Assembly: GCF_002218005.2 (NCBI RefSeq)
Contig: NZ_AP018678.1
Span: 992,001 to 1,056,000, forward strand
Direction: 5' to 3'
Origin: Vibrio algivorus
Lineage (GTDB): Bacteria; Pseudomonadota; Gammaproteobacteria; Enterobacterales; Vibrionaceae
DNA: 64,000 nt
Shown here: piece by piece, positions 8,576 to 18,800 of the stretch
Position numbering within the stretch: position 1 is the stretch's first letter
How the letters are laid out: each line of letters begins with the position of its first letter
Made by a program: the position numbers and the translations under genes
The notes under the pieces: generated by a model
Databases searched by the model: none
Seen by the model: the letters and a program-made list of their open reading frames with translations, nothing else
Told to the model about the DNA's origin: nothing

Positions 8576-10030
8576 GTGATTAAATCAATGCAAATTCTAA
8601 TCTTAAAAAACATGGATGTAATGCCTTGGCGTAAAGTGATTAAAGCCAGTTTAGCGGTATTTTTTAGTGTGACATTGAGTGCTTGTGCCAATCTTTCGGC
8701 GGGGAATCTATTTAGCCATTACTCGGCACAGAATGAAGATGTCTACAAAGATGTGGTGGATGGTGATTATAAAAGTGCGGAATCAGAACTTGTGGAGTCT
8801 GAGGTTGGCGGGCCAGTTTTAAGTAATATGGAAAAGGGCAGAGTGTCATTCCTTGCCGAAAACTACCCGAATAGTTTCACGGCCTTTCAATTAAGTGACA
8901 AAGCGGTAAGAGTGTTAAATGATCGGGCTACGATTTCACTTTCAGAAGGTGCGAATCAAGCTGGCTCTCTGGCAACAAATGACAATTTAACGACTTATGA
9001 TCCTGCTGATTATGAATTGGGTTATTTACATTTATATCTAGGTTTAAACTACCTACAGAAAAACGATCTGCAAAGCGCTTTGGTTGAAATGCGCCGAGCG
9101 AATCAGGTTCAGGAAAAAGCAAAAAAACGTCGTGAAGATGAGCTAAAAGATGCTCAGCAAAAAATGAAAAATAATGGGGTGCAACCAAACTTAGGCAGTA
9201 TCCTTTCACAATACCCAGATGCGGGTAAGACGTTACAAGCGGTACAAAATGGTTATTTGTTGTATTTGTCAGCCGTACTTTATGAAGCCGACAATCAGCT
9301 AAATGATGCCTATATTGACTATAAACGTGCGTTAGCGGTCAACCCAAATAACCGAGAAATCATTGATGCAACCATTCGAATGGCTAAGCGATTAGGCATG
9401 CGACAAGACCTTGATTCTTTGCTCAAACAATATGGTGAACCTAAATCAATGCCACAAGGTTATGGGCAAGTGATTGTTATTGATGAGCGTGGTGTTGTGG
9501 CTCAGCGTGGTAATTGGCGTTTATCATTACCGATATGGGATAGTTCAGGTAAAACCAAGTTTTATAGTGTGGCGTTGCCAGTTTATAAAAATATCAAAGT
9601 ACAAAATTTCTCACCAGCCACTTTAGATACTGAACCATTAAAGACGAGTCTTTTAGCGGATACAAACTTGATGGCCCAGAATGATTTGAGTGAGCGAATT
9701 CCTGCCATGGTTCTTAAACAAGGTTTAAGGTTATATACTAAAGATCAGTTAAGACACCAAGCAGCAAAAGCAGATGATTCAGGTATATCCAATGCTTTAG
9801 TGAATATATGGAATATTGTGACAGAACAACCTGATACTCGTAGTTGGCAAACATTACCTGCTCAGGTGTTTAGTAGTAGTGCATATTTGACAGCAGGGCA
9901 ACACACTATCTCTGCGGGTAGTAAACAATATGCAATTGATATAAAACCGAATCAACGCACTTTTGTCTGGCTTTCACGTCAAGGGAATGCAGTGACAATA
10001 TGGCACAAACAATTAGGAGCAATTCGATGA
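8576..10030 (+). CDS. COG3014-type lipoprotein with TPR-like region
   Basis: Predicted envelope lipoprotein of unknown function. After a hydrophobic segment the lipobox LSAC gives a mature Cys around residue 37 of the longest reading. The body has helical repeats around YELGYLHLYLGLNYLQ and AYIDYKRALAVNPNNREI, typical of TPR-like folds, then a beta-rich C-terminus. The exact start is unclear: GTG 8576, ATG 8588, 8612 and 8621 are in frame, and starting at MPWRKVIK would give a normal-length signal peptide. Its stop overlaps the next start, so it is translated with ycfL and lpoB and probably has a related envelope role. Confidence 0.75.
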   Translation: MIKSMQILILKNMDVMPWRKVIKASLAVFFSVTLSACANLSAGNLFSHYSAQNEDVYKDVVDGDYKSAESELVESEVGGPVLSNMEKGRVSFLAENYPNSFTAFQLSDKAVRVLNDRATISLSEGANQAGSLATNDNLTTYDPADYELGYLHLYLGLNYLQKNDLQSALVEMRRANQVQEKAKKRREDELKDAQQKMKNNGVQPNLGSILSQYPDAGKTLQAVQNGYLLYLSAVLYEADNQLNDAYIDYKRALAVNPNNREIIDATIRMAKRLGMRQDLDSLLKQYGEPKSMPQGYGQVIVIDERGVVAQRGNWRLSLPIWDSSGKTKFYSVALPVYKNIKVQNFSPATLDTEPLKTSLLADTNLMAQNDLSERIPAMVLKQGLRLYTKDQLRHQAAKADDSGISNALVNIWNIVTEQPDTRSWQTLPAQVFSSSAYLTAGQHTISAGSKQYAIDIKPNQRTFVWLSRQGNAVTIWHKQLGAIR

Positions 10031-10416
10031 AGAAATGGTTAGTAGCAGGCTTAGGTCTAGTGGCATTAGCAGGATGTTCAAGTAGTAATACTGCAGGATT
10101 GCGTATCGATAGTGCCAGCCAACAAGTTTTATACAGCGATTCTGCGTTAGATGATGACCTGACAATTGATAATATCGATACTCAGGAAAACAATGGTAAT
10201 ACTCGCGGTTTGGTGAAAATTACCAATAACTCTCAAGATACGCAAAATCTCCAATACCGCTTTTATTGGTATGATGATCAAGGTTTGGAAGTGAATGCGA
10301 AGCAAGGTGCTTGGCGTCAATTTATCCTGCGCGGTTATGAATCAATGACTTTAAATGAAGTGTCTGTGAATCCGAATGCGACCGATTTTCGTATTCAAAT
10401 TCGCCCACAAGATTAA
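10027..10416 (+). CDS. ycfL: YcfL family lipoprotein
   Basis: Short outer-membrane-type lipoprotein (129 residues). Signal peptide MKKWLVAGLGLVALAGC ends in lipobox LAGC. The ATG overlaps the previous stop (ATGA), and TAGGAG lies 8 nt upstream, which decides this start over the in-frame 10000. The position directly before lpoB matches E. coli, where ycfL-lpoB-thiK are neighbours. A molecular function is not established. Confidence 0.85.
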   Translation: MKKWLVAGLGLVALAGCSSSNTAGLRIDSASQQVLYSDSALDDDLTIDNIDTQENNGNTRGLVKITNNSQDTQNLQYRFYWYDDQGLEVNAKQGAWRQFILRGYESMTLNEVSVNPNATDFRIQIRPQD

Positions 10417-10432
10417 TCAAAGGAAGTAACAC

Positions 10433-11017
10433 ATGAAGAAAACGGCAATTGCATTAATAGGTTTAGCAGTCATTCTAGGTGGTTGTTCAAATAAGGTTCA
10501 GTATGGTGACGCTAATGCTGCTGAAACAACAACCGTAGATTTCGGTTCGACAGATTTACAAAAAATTGCGAATGAGATGGTAGATAGCATGCTTTCTTCT
10601 GGCTCAGTAGCGGCAATTGAAGGTCGTCCGATTGCTTACGTTGATAGCATTCGTAACAAAACCAGCGAACATATCGATACTGAATCAATCACTGACTCAG
10701 TGAGCACCAAAATGTTGAACTCTGGTAAGTTCCGTTTTGTTGATATGACTAAAGTAGAGGACGTGCGTAAGCAGCTTAACTTCCAAAATAACGATGAATT
10801 AGTTGATCAAACTAGCGCCATTAAGTTTGGTCAAATGATGGGTGCTCAGTACATGTTATACGGCAACCTATCTAGCATCGTAAAAGAAGCGGGTAATGAT
10901 AAAGATGTTTATTACAAAATGACGATGCGTTTAATGGATTTAAAAACGGGTCTAATCGAATGGGCAGATGAAACTGAGATCCGTAAGCAAGAGTCAAAAA
11001 GCCTATTTGGCATGTAA
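10433..11017 (+). CDS. lpoB: penicillin-binding protein activator LpoB
   Basis: Outer-membrane lipoprotein that in E. coli reaches through the peptidoglycan to stimulate the bifunctional synthase PBP1B. Signal peptide MKKTAIALIGLAVILGGC with lipobox LGGC; the globular region (about 50-194) contains IAYVDSIRNKTSEHIDT and GAQYMLYGNLSSIVKEAG typical of the family. It is 17 bp after ycfL, so co-transcribed. Confidence 0.92.
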   Translation: MKKTAIALIGLAVILGGCSNKVQYGDANAAETTTVDFGSTDLQKIANEMVDSMLSSGSVAAIEGRPIAYVDSIRNKTSEHIDTESITDSVSTKMLNSGKFRFVDMTKVEDVRKQLNFQNNDELVDQTSAIKFGQMMGAQYMLYGNLSSIVKEAGNDKDVYYKMTMRLMDLKTGLIEWADETEIRKQESKSLFGM

Positions 11018-11044
11018 TACCTTTTACTGGATAAGGTCACGAGT

Positions 11045-11929
11045 TTGAAAGAACAATACATTAAGCAAGATCCAAGCTTAATCGCTCTTCAAGCTCAGTG
11101 GCCTGAGAGTATTTCTGATATTCAGCCATTACAAGGTGGATTAACCAATCAATGTTGGAAAATCACTACCTCATGTGGTCGTCACTATGTGTGGCGGCCA
11201 CATTCTGTTTCTACCCAGTCCTTTTCTATTAACCGCTCTAATGAATTCGAAGTCCTCAATATACTCGAAGGTTTTGCTTTATCACCGAGCGTTCAAGCAT
11301 TATTACCACAAGGCCTATTGGTTGAGTGGGTGGATGGCTTGACTTTAATGGGACAGCATAGTGAACAGCTGTCTACTTTAGTGGTGAAGTGTCTAGTTTC
11401 TCTGCATCAATATCCTCTTCCTCAAACTCATTCTTTACCTATTTTTGATTATCAATCCTGTATTCAAAACTATTGGCAATCATTACCTAGTCAGCAGCAA
11501 ACAACTCGCTATCAGCAATGGTTTGAAGCTTTTTATCAGCAATATGATGAATTAAGAAATCGAACAGAATCGATTTTAGCACCTTGTCTCTGCCACTTTG
11601 ATTTAGGTAGCTATAATATTATTCAAAAAGCAAATTTAGACTTGGTAGTGATTGACTGGGAATATGCAGCGATTTCTAGTCCTGTTGTGGATTTAGCGAC
11701 GACGATATTAGCCGAGCAACTTAATGTTAAAGAAAGTGTTGAGTGTTATCTAGAGCTTAGAGGCTTAGATATCGATAAGGCACAGTTCATTGCTATTGTA
11801 GAAGAGTGGCTACCATACTTACGCTTTATGGCGTTGTTGTGGCATCAAGTTAACTTTTCTTTGCATCAACGCACATCAGATAAGCAGGCGATTGAAGTGT
11901 TAACCCGGCAATTAGACTTGCCTGAATAG
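11045..11929 (+). CDS. thiK: thiamine kinase-like phosphotransferase
   Basis: Aminoglycoside-phosphotransferase-fold kinase, placed like E. coli thiK (ycfN), which phosphorylates thiamine in salvage. The kinase motifs are visible: LCHFDLGSYNII (catalytic loop HxDxxxxN-like) and VVIDWEYAAISSPVVDLA (metal-binding D and following region). The start is an unusual TTG at 11045, with AAGG about 8 nt upstream. Length (294) fits the family. The thiamine specificity rests on synteny and is less certain than the fold. Confidence 0.75.
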   Translation: MKEQYIKQDPSLIALQAQWPESISDIQPLQGGLTNQCWKITTSCGRHYVWRPHSVSTQSFSINRSNEFEVLNILEGFALSPSVQALLPQGLLVEWVDGLTLMGQHSEQLSTLVVKCLVSLHQYPLPQTHSLPIFDYQSCIQNYWQSLPSQQQTTRYQQWFEAFYQQYDELRNRTESILAPCLCHFDLGSYNIIQKANLDLVVIDWEYAAISSPVVDLATTILAEQLNVKESVECYLELRGLDIDKAQFIAIVEEWLPYLRFMALLWHQVNFSLHQRTSDKQAIEVLTRQLDLPE

Positions 11930-12030
11930 TGATGATTCTAGTCGGAAGAGCGAACATAGGTCACTTTTCTTAATATCGTCATTAATAATCGTAGAAACAA
12001 GACTTTAAAACCATAGTATTCATGGTAGAT

Positions 12031-12092
12031 TATACCCAGGTGGCTTCAAGATGATAGCTCTGAATTCTGCACTTTGAAGCCACTTGGGTATA
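12031..12092. repeat. hairpin copy of dispersed palindromic repeat
   Basis: TATACCCAGGTGGCTTCAAG and CTTTGAAGCCACTTGGGTATA are near-perfect inverted arms around a short AGATGATAGCTCTGAATTCTG centre. A transcript across it would form a stable stem between thiK and ycfP. Confidence 0.75.
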
Positions 12093-12122
12093 CACTATCG
12101 AACGAGAACTGAGGATGGTTCA

Positions 12123-12662
12123 ATGATCATTTATTTACACGGCTTTGATAGCACAAGCCCAGGGAATCACGAAAAAGTATTACAACTTCAATTCATCGAT
12201 GAAGATGTTCGTTTTATTAATTACAGTACACTTCACCCTAAGCATGATATGCAACACCTTCTAAAAGAAGTGACTAAAGTTGTTGAACAAAGCGATGATC
12301 CGTCACCGCTTATTTGTGGTGTTGGCCTCGGTGGTTATTGGTCAGAACGTATTGGTTTCTTATGTGGGATTAAACAAGCTATTTTCAATCCTAATCTGCA
12401 TCCAGAAGACAACATGCAAGGTCGTATTGATCGTCCCGAAGAGTATGCTGATATTGCGACTAAATGCATTAAAGATTATCGAGATCAGAATAAAGAGAAT
12501 TGCCTTGTGTTTTTATCTAGCAATGATGAGATCAGAGATAATCAAGATAGTTATGAAGCATTGTCACCATATTACAAGGTGGTATGGGATGAATCTGAAG
12601 CGCATAAATTTAAGAAAATCTCTCAACATCTGCAAACAATAAAAGCTTTCAAATTGGCATAA
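12123..12662 (+). CDS. ycfP: YcfP/YqiA-family alpha/beta hydrolase-like protein
   Basis: Protein of 179 residues, the length of E. coli YcfP, with start [15 protein letters not shown] showing the HG oxyanion-type motif of alpha/beta hydrolases. The expected nucleophile elbow reads GVGLGGYW, with G-L-G in place of the usual G-x-S-x-G serine, so hydrolase activity is doubtful. The start at 12123 is chosen over 12084 because GAGG (12111) fits and the upstream reading runs into the repeat. In E. coli nagZ lies between thiK and ycfP; here it is absent. Confidence 0.82.
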   Translation: MIIYLHGFDSTSPGNHEKVLQLQFIDEDVRFINYSTLHPKHDMQHLLKEVTKVVEQSDDPSPLICGVGLGGYWSERIGFLCGIKQAIFNPNLHPEDNMQGRIDRPEEYADIATKCIKDYRDQNKENCLVFLSSNDEIRDNQDSYEALSPYYKVVWDESEAHKFKKISQHLQTIKAFKLA

Positions 12663-12695
12663 TTCATTAGCAATTCACAATTTGTAACTATAAAG

Positions 12696-12721
12696 AAGAG
12701 CCAATCATTGGCTCTTTTTTA
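12696..12721 (+). terminator. rho-independent terminator
   Basis: Stem AAGAGCCAA/TTGGCTCTT with 3-nt loop TCA and a T run closes the hinT-ycfP block. Confidence 0.88.
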
Positions 12722-12983
12722 TTAATTGTTACTTTCTATTGATCCTACTTTAGGTCTGGATATAATGAGCTAGATCAAATTTTCCCAATAAATAGAATGA
12801 AAAATGACCTTTACTTCACAATTTGATCTCACCGATACATACAACTTTTTTCATCTCTCAAAGATGACCCTTTTAGGTTTCGCACACAAGCTAACCTCAT
12901 CGTATCGAAAAGCATGAAGAATCTATCAGCTGGGTATGAGCCGAGCTGAATCAATTTTATCTTTATATATTTAGGAGTGTCAG

Positions 12984-14273
12984 ATGACGCGAATCGTTGT
13001 AGTAGGCGGTGGTGCTGGTGGCTTAGAGCTTGCCACAAAATTGGGCCGAACATTAGGCCGTAAAAGACGTGCGAGTGTTACGTTAGTCGATCGTAACGCA
13101 AGTCACTTATGGAAACCATTGTTACATGAGGTGGCAACCGGTTCGTTAGATGAAGGTGTTGATGCATTAAGTTATCGTGCTCATGCCAAAAATCATCATT
13201 TTGATTTTCAAATGGGCAGCTTAGATGGAATTGACCGTGAGCGTAAGGTTATCTCATTAAGTGAAATTAAAGATGAAAGCAATGAACTGCTGATTCCAAG
13301 TCGTGAAATTGAATACGATATTCTCGTATTGGCGATTGGCTCTAAATCAAATGACTTTAATACCCCTGGCGTGAAAGAAAACTGCATCTTTTTAGATAGC
13401 CCAGAGCAAGCGCACCGTTTCCGTAAAGAAATGAATAACTTGTTTTTAAAGCTTCATGCAAAACACGGTGAAGGTAAAGTGGATATTGCGATTGTGGGTG
13501 GTGGCGCAACAGGCGTTGAGCTTTCAGCTGAGTTACACAATGCAATTAAAGAACTGCACACATACGGTTTTGAAGATTTAGATTCAAGCAAACTGAATGT
13601 GAGCCTAGTTGAAGCAGGAGAGCGTATTTTACCTGCGTTGCCGCCAAGAATTTCATCAGCAGCACACAATGAATTAACTAAGTTAGGCGTAAATGTTCGT
13701 ACAGCTACTATGGTGACACAAGCGGACGAGCAAGGTTTAATAACCAAAGACGGTGAGCGTATCCCCGCGCAACTCATGGTGTGGGCGGCGGGTATAAAAG
13801 CCCCTGATTTCATGAAAGATATTGCAGGTTTAGAAACAAATCGCATTAACCAATTAGTTGTGAAAGATACGCTACAATCAACACGTGATGATGAGATTTA
13901 TGTGATTGGTGATTTAGCCTCTTGCCAGCAAAAAGATGGTTCTTTTGTTCCGCCTCGTGCCCAAGCAGCACACCAAATGGCAAGTCTGGCTTATCGTAAT
14001 ATTGTGGCGCAAATCAATGAACACGCATTAAAACCATATACTTATAAAGATCATGGTTCACTAGTGTCACTAAGTCGCTTTTCTACCGTAGGTAGCTTAA
14101 TGGGTAACTTAACCAAAGGTTCTATGATGATTGAAGGGCGTATTGCACGAGTAGTGTACATTTCACTTTATCGTATGCACCTAGTTGCCTTACACGGCTG
14201 CTTTAAAACCGGTTTAATGATGCTGGTAGGGCGAATTAACCGAGTATTGCGTCCAAACTTAAAGTTACACTAA
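12984..14273 (+). CDS. ndh: NADH:quinone dehydrogenase type II
   Basis: Membrane-associated single-subunit NADH dehydrogenase that feeds electrons to quinone without pumping protons. Two dinucleotide-binding motifs are seen: [14 protein letters not shown] near residue 7 (FAD) and [15 protein letters not shown] near residue 173 (NADH). IYVIGDLAS is the second FAD contact. The C-terminal part contains the amphipathic segment that anchors NDH-2 proteins. The 429 residues are normal. TTAGGAGTG precedes the ATG. Confidence 0.95.
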   Translation: MTRIVVVGGGAGGLELATKLGRTLGRKRRASVTLVDRNASHLWKPLLHEVATGSLDEGVDALSYRAHAKNHHFDFQMGSLDGIDRERKVISLSEIKDESNELLIPSREIEYDILVLAIGSKSNDFNTPGVKENCIFLDSPEQAHRFRKEMNNLFLKLHAKHGEGKVDIAIVGGGATGVELSAELHNAIKELHTYGFEDLDSSKLNVSLVEAGERILPALPPRISSAAHNELTKLGVNVRTATMVTQADEQGLITKDGERIPAQLMVWAAGIKAPDFMKDIAGLETNRINQLVVKDTLQSTRDDEIYVIGDLASCQQKDGSFVPPRAQAAHQMASLAYRNIVAQINEHALKPYTYKDHGSLVSLSRFSTVGSLMGNLTKGSMMIEGRIARVVYISLYRMHLVALHGCFKTGLMMLVGRINRVLRPNLKLH

Positions 14274-14310
14274 GAGTCATCGTTACTTAATAATTGAATC
14301 TAAAAAATGA

Positions 14311-14337
14311 AAGCCCATCGTTGTGATGGGCTTTTTT
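14311..14337 (+). terminator. rho-independent terminator
   Basis: Stem AAGCCCATC/GATGGGCTT and a T run lie after ndh, tail-to-tail with the acetyltransferase gene. Confidence 0.88.
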
Positions 14338-14402
14338 GTATTTATTAAATATTTCAATGAGTTTTTTAACAAGCTAAGAAGATCAGTTATTTATTGGAAT
14401 TG

Positions 14403-14420
14403 GTATTACTTGGGTATAAA
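14403..14420. repeat. dispersed repeat end inside gene terminus
   Basis: TTACTTGGGTATA overlaps the last codons of the minus-strand acetyltransferase and supplies its stop. Confidence 0.6.
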
Positions 14421-14945
14421 TGAAAATACGATCCCATCTTTAGGTTTGCCATCGAATAAATAGCGATTACGAGCCAGTCCTTCCTTTTCTGCTCCGCAAC
14501 TGAGTGCAATATGATGACTAAGCGCATTGTTAGGGGCACAGATGCATTCAAGACGAGTGAGATGTAATTGTGTGAAGCAAAAGTTAATAAGGGCTTGTAG
14601 GGCTTCTTTGGCGTAGCCATTGGATTGGTGTTGGTCACATACCCAGTAACCAATCGTCCCCATATTGAAACTAGGTGATAAGTCGGTTAATGCCACCATC
14701 CCAATAAAATCATTGGTTTGTTGATGGTAGATACCAAATCCGTAGGCATTATTTTTGAGCCAATTTAAGCGAGTGTGCATGAGAAAGTCCATCGCTTCTT
14801 CAACGGTAAATGCTGAATGACACCAATCAAGCCATGGGTAGAGAGAAGGGGATGATTGAATTGCATCCGCAAAGCGTTCACTTTCATCAGCATGAATCAT
14901 GCGCAATTTTAGCCTATCGGTCAGTAAAGTATGATCTGGGGTCAT
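14406..14945 (-). CDS. RimL-like GNAT acetyltransferase
   Basis: Cytoplasmic N-acetyltransferase of the RimJ/RimL group (ribosomal-protein Ser/Thr/Ala acetylation in relatives; target here unknown). It has GTIGYWVCDQHQSNGYAKEAL (beta4 and acetyl-CoA loop, Q-x-x-G-Y-A) and LECICAPNNALSHHIALSCGAEKEG. The last residues IPK and the stop are encoded by a copy of the dispersed repeat (14403-14420), so the original C-terminus was probably replaced when the repeat arrived. Confidence 0.85.
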   Translation of the reverse strand: MTPDHTLLTDRLKLRMIHADESERFADAIQSSPSLYPWLDWCHSAFTVEEAMDFLMHTRLNWLKNNAYGFGIYHQQTNDFIGMVALTDLSPSFNMGTIGYWVCDQHQSNGYAKEALQALINFCFTQLHLTRLECICAPNNALSHHIALSCGAEKEGLARNRYLFDGKPKDGIVFSFIPK

Positions 14946-14967
14946 CGTTCACCTGTATTGATGCAAT

Positions 14968-14992
14968 TAAAAAGAGGCCATGATGGCCTCTT
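14968..14992 (-). terminator. rho-independent terminator of csiV
   Basis: Stem AAGAGGCCA/TGGCCTCTT with a 3-nt loop; on the minus strand it is followed by TTTTT. It lies between csiV and the downstream acetyltransferase. Confidence 0.8.
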
Positions 14993-15022
14993 GATTCAGA
15001 ATTATTCTATTTTAGAACACTA

Positions 15023-15766
15023 TTACAGCTTACGGATATTGATAATCACACCTAAGAATGGATTATCTAAGTAGTGTACTTCACCACTTCTAATTTTTCG
15101 TTTTTGCTGCATACGGTAGCTATTCAAAAAGTCTTGAACTTCAACTTTTGGTTTAACGGGTTCTAGGTTACCCACTTGAACATCTTCATCGTTATCTTCA
15201 TTTGATGGGTCAATAACGGAGTCTTGTAATACGACTTCATTTTGTCCAGGGATGCGTAAGTCTAGATTGGTTTTCAAGTATAGGTAGTGTTGTACATAAA
15301 CCTGAACTGTACCATCTAGCTCATATAGAGGCTCTTTTTCAATGGAAGTCGGTGTGCCGTCTTTCGCGATTTCTTTAAGAGAGCGTCCATCAGGGGCAAA
15401 TTTATCCGAAAAATCTTCTCCCGCTTGAATGTGGAAGATGGGGGATGTACTTTCACCACGATCATTTTGAGACCAAGCCACGTGAACTAATGGTTTAAAC
15501 CCAGCGTGACGTTCTAATGCTTGATATTGTCTGTTTAGATTGTAATAACCACTTGGAAGTAGACCCGCTCTATGCTGCGACATTAGGTTGCTATCACGGT
15601 ATGAAAATGCGCGTTCAAAACTAATCGGCTCAAGGTCTTGTGGCCAAGATTCATTAATTTGTGATGGCTCCACATTACGCTTAAAAATGATCATTTCGAT
15701 AGAAAAAGATCGTGCAAATGTTGGTAATGAAACAAAAACCAATAGGAATATAATCAGTTTTTTCAT
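15023..15766 (-). CDS. csiV: peptidoglycan-binding protein CsiV
   Basis: Periplasmic protein of the CsiV family, which in V. cholerae binds peptidoglycan and is needed for PBP1A function together with LpoA. Signal peptide MKKLIIFLLVFVSLPTFARS is followed by the family-typical SIEMIIFKRNVEP and a C-terminal NPFLGVIINIRKL. Length 247. It sits immediately downstream of mfd on the same strand, about 100 bp away, as in other vibrios. Confidence 0.82.
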   Translation of the reverse strand: MKKLIIFLLVFVSLPTFARSFSIEMIIFKRNVEPSQINESWPQDLEPISFERAFSYRDSNLMSQHRAGLLPSGYYNLNRQYQALERHAGFKPLVHVAWSQNDRGESTSPIFHIQAGEDFSDKFAPDGRSLKEIAKDGTPTSIEKEPLYELDGTVQVYVQHYLYLKTNLDLRIPGQNEVVLQDSVIDPSNEDNDEDVQVGNLEPVKPKVEVQDFLNSYRMQQKRKIRSGEVHYLDNPFLGVIINIRKL

Positions 15767-15868
15767 TGTTACTCCGTAATCAAAGGTACTTCTGCTTTAG
15801 ACTTCTAATGTAGATAGTACCTTAGCTAATATAATAAATTGTGTGGTTATTGCTAAATTGTCTAGCGC

Positions 15869-18800
15869 TTAGCCAACTTTTGGTAAACGATTTTTCTGAA
15901 AGTCGATCAGTAAATCGTTAATGAATCTGACTCGTTCCCGTCTATCTGTTAATGGTACAGTAAACTTGAACTTAGTGGGCCCTTCCATTGCAAATTTTTT
16001 CGGTGATGATTGTAGTAATTGTACCAAGAATGCAGGGTTTATGTCTGCATTTGGTGAAAACTCAATAAAACCGCCTTTGTCATGTGCTTCAATTTTTTTC
16101 GCTTGTATTCTAGCAGCTTGAAGTTTCATTTCACTGATCACTAATAAGTTTTTCGCAGCATCGGGTAAGCTGCCAAAGCGATCAATCAGCTCCACTTTCA
16201 TTTCTGCTAATTCCGACTCACTATTCACACTGGCAATACGCTTATACATGGATAAACGAGTATTGATGTCTGGAATGTAGTCATCTGGCAGTAATGCTGG
16301 TAAGCGTAATTCTACTTCAGTTTGTTCACGTAAAAGTTCGTCTAATGACAATTCTTTGCCTTCTTTTAACGCATTGACTGCTTGTTCTAGCATCTCCATA
16401 TATAGCGAGAAACCGACAGACTGAATTTGTCCACTTTGATCATCACCTAATAATTCACCAGCCCCACGAATTTCTAGATCGTGAGTTGCCAGTGTAAAGC
16501 CTGCACCTAGGTCTTCGAGTGAGGCAATCGCATCCAAACGTTTTACCGCATCTTTACTTAACGCTTTTGGATGTGGTGTTAATAAATAAGCATAGGCTTG
16601 GTGATGTGAGCGACCAACACGACCACGCAATTGGTGAAGCTGTGCTAAACCGAGTTTATCAGCACGATCCATAATAATGGTATTGGCGGTTGGTACATCG
16701 ATACCGGTTTCGATAATGGTGGTACAAACAAGCAAGTTAAAACGTTGGTGGTAGAAGTCATTCATAATGCCTTCAAGCTCACGTTCGCGCATTTGTCCGT
16801 GGGCGGTGATCACGCGAGCTTCTGGAATCAACTTGGTTAAACCTTCGGCAACTTTTTCAATGGTTTCAACATTATTATGTAAGAAATAGACTTGGCCACC
16901 GCGCATGATTTCACGTAGTACCGCTTCGCGAATCACACTGTCTTCACTTTGACGGACAAAGGTTTTGATAGCCAAACGTCGCGCTGGTGGTGTGGCAATA
17001 ATCGATAGATCACGCATACCACTCATTGCCATGTTTAAAGTTCGGGGGATCGGTGTCGCGGTGAGAGTAAGAATATCCACATCGGCGCGCATCGCTTTGA
17101 CTTTTTCTTTTTGACGTACCCCAAAGCGGTGTTCTTCATCGACGATCAATAAACCGAGATCGCGGAATTTAATATCATCTTGCAGCAGCTTATGGGTACC
17201 GATAATAATATCGACTTTACCTTCGGTGATATCATTTAGAATTTGTTTTTGCTCTTTAGCCGATTTAAAGCGTGATAGCACCTCAACTCGTACCGGTAGA
17301 TTGGCGAAACGATCACGGAAGTTTTCAAAATGTTGTTGAGCGAGGAGGGTTGTTGGTACTAGTACCGCAACTTGCTTGCTGTTATCGACCGCAAGGAATG
17401 TCGCGCGCATAGCCACTTCAGTTTTACCAAAGCCAACATCACCACAGACTAATCTATCCATTGCCTTTGCTTGGCACATATCGGAGAGAACTGCGTTAAT
17501 AGCCATAGACTGGTCATCAGTTTCTTCAAACGGGAAAGTCGCTTTAAAGTGCGCGTATTGTTCTTTATCGTGAATGAACTTAAAGCCTTTTTTGATTTCA
17601 CGTTTGGCGTAAACATCTAGGAGCTCAGCGGCCACATCACGGACTTTTTCTGCCGCACGTTGACGAGCTTTATTCCACGCATCACTACCCAGTTTATGTA
17701 ATGGTGCGGTTTCTTCTGCACCACCTGAGTAACGGCTGATTAAGTTCAGTGATGAAACTGGCACATACAATTTTGCATTATTTAAGTATTCAAGGGTGAC
17801 GTATTCTGTGGTCAACCCACCAGCTTCTAAGGTTTGTAAACCGATATAGCGACCAATACCATGATCTAAATGCACCACAGGTTGGCCGGGTTTTAATTCC
17901 GCAAGATGGCGAATTACGGTATCGCTATTGACCGCTTTTCGATCTTTTTTGCGACGTTGGATCACTCTGTCACCAAGCACATCACTTTCACAGATAAAGG
18001 CAAAGTCAGGGGAGTGATGAACAAAACCGTGTTCGGTTGAGCCGAGTACTAGAGAGTACTTGTGCTTAGAAGCTAAAGCTTGGGCGAGACTGTCGCATTC
18101 TTTCGGTTTTACTTTTATTGGGTTTAATAGCTCATTTAAGGCTTCACGGCGACCTTCAGATTCTACCGAAAAGATAACCTTACCTTGTGGGTGGTCCGCC
18201 AAATATTGCTCAAGGTATTGACGCAGTGCGGCAAGAGGTTCTTTCAGTTGATGCTGGGCATGTAAATTAGGCAGAAGGCTAACAGAGGCGTTTTTACGTC
18301 CGGCTTTATCTTCTACCGCTTCAATCGATAAGGTCGCTTGAGGCATGCCTTTGAAGTAGCTAAATAGCTCATCTTTCTTTAGCCATAATTCGTGTGGCTC
18401 AAGTAATGGGCGTAGTGGGTCGACTTTGCGTTGTTCAAAGCGATGTTCAGCATCGGTTAAGAAGATATCAATACTTTTTTCTAGTTCACCAAGCGTCAGT
18501 AGCAAGGTGCTCTCTGGTAGGTAGTCGAATAGGGTATCGGTATGCTCAAAAAACAATGGTTGCCAGTATTCAATACCAGCAGGCCAAGTGCCTTTGGAAA
18601 CTTGCATGTAAACGGATTCTGGCTCACGCCGTGCTTCAAAACGTTGACGCCAGCGAATGCGGAAATCTTCTATCGCTGCTTCGGTAGTTGGGAATTCATG
18701 AGCAGGTAGTAGGCGGATTTCTTTTATATCTTCGATAGTGCGTTGAGTTTCAGCATCAAACGTACGAATGCTATCAATTTCATCATCAAAAAAGTCAATA

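Noticed and set aside
12280..12642. 120-codon plus-strand frame inside ycfP
   Set aside because: Overlaps ycfP fully in another frame with no supporting signals.
13454..13846. 130-codon minus-strand frame inside ndh
   Set aside because: Shadow of the strongly supported ndh gene.
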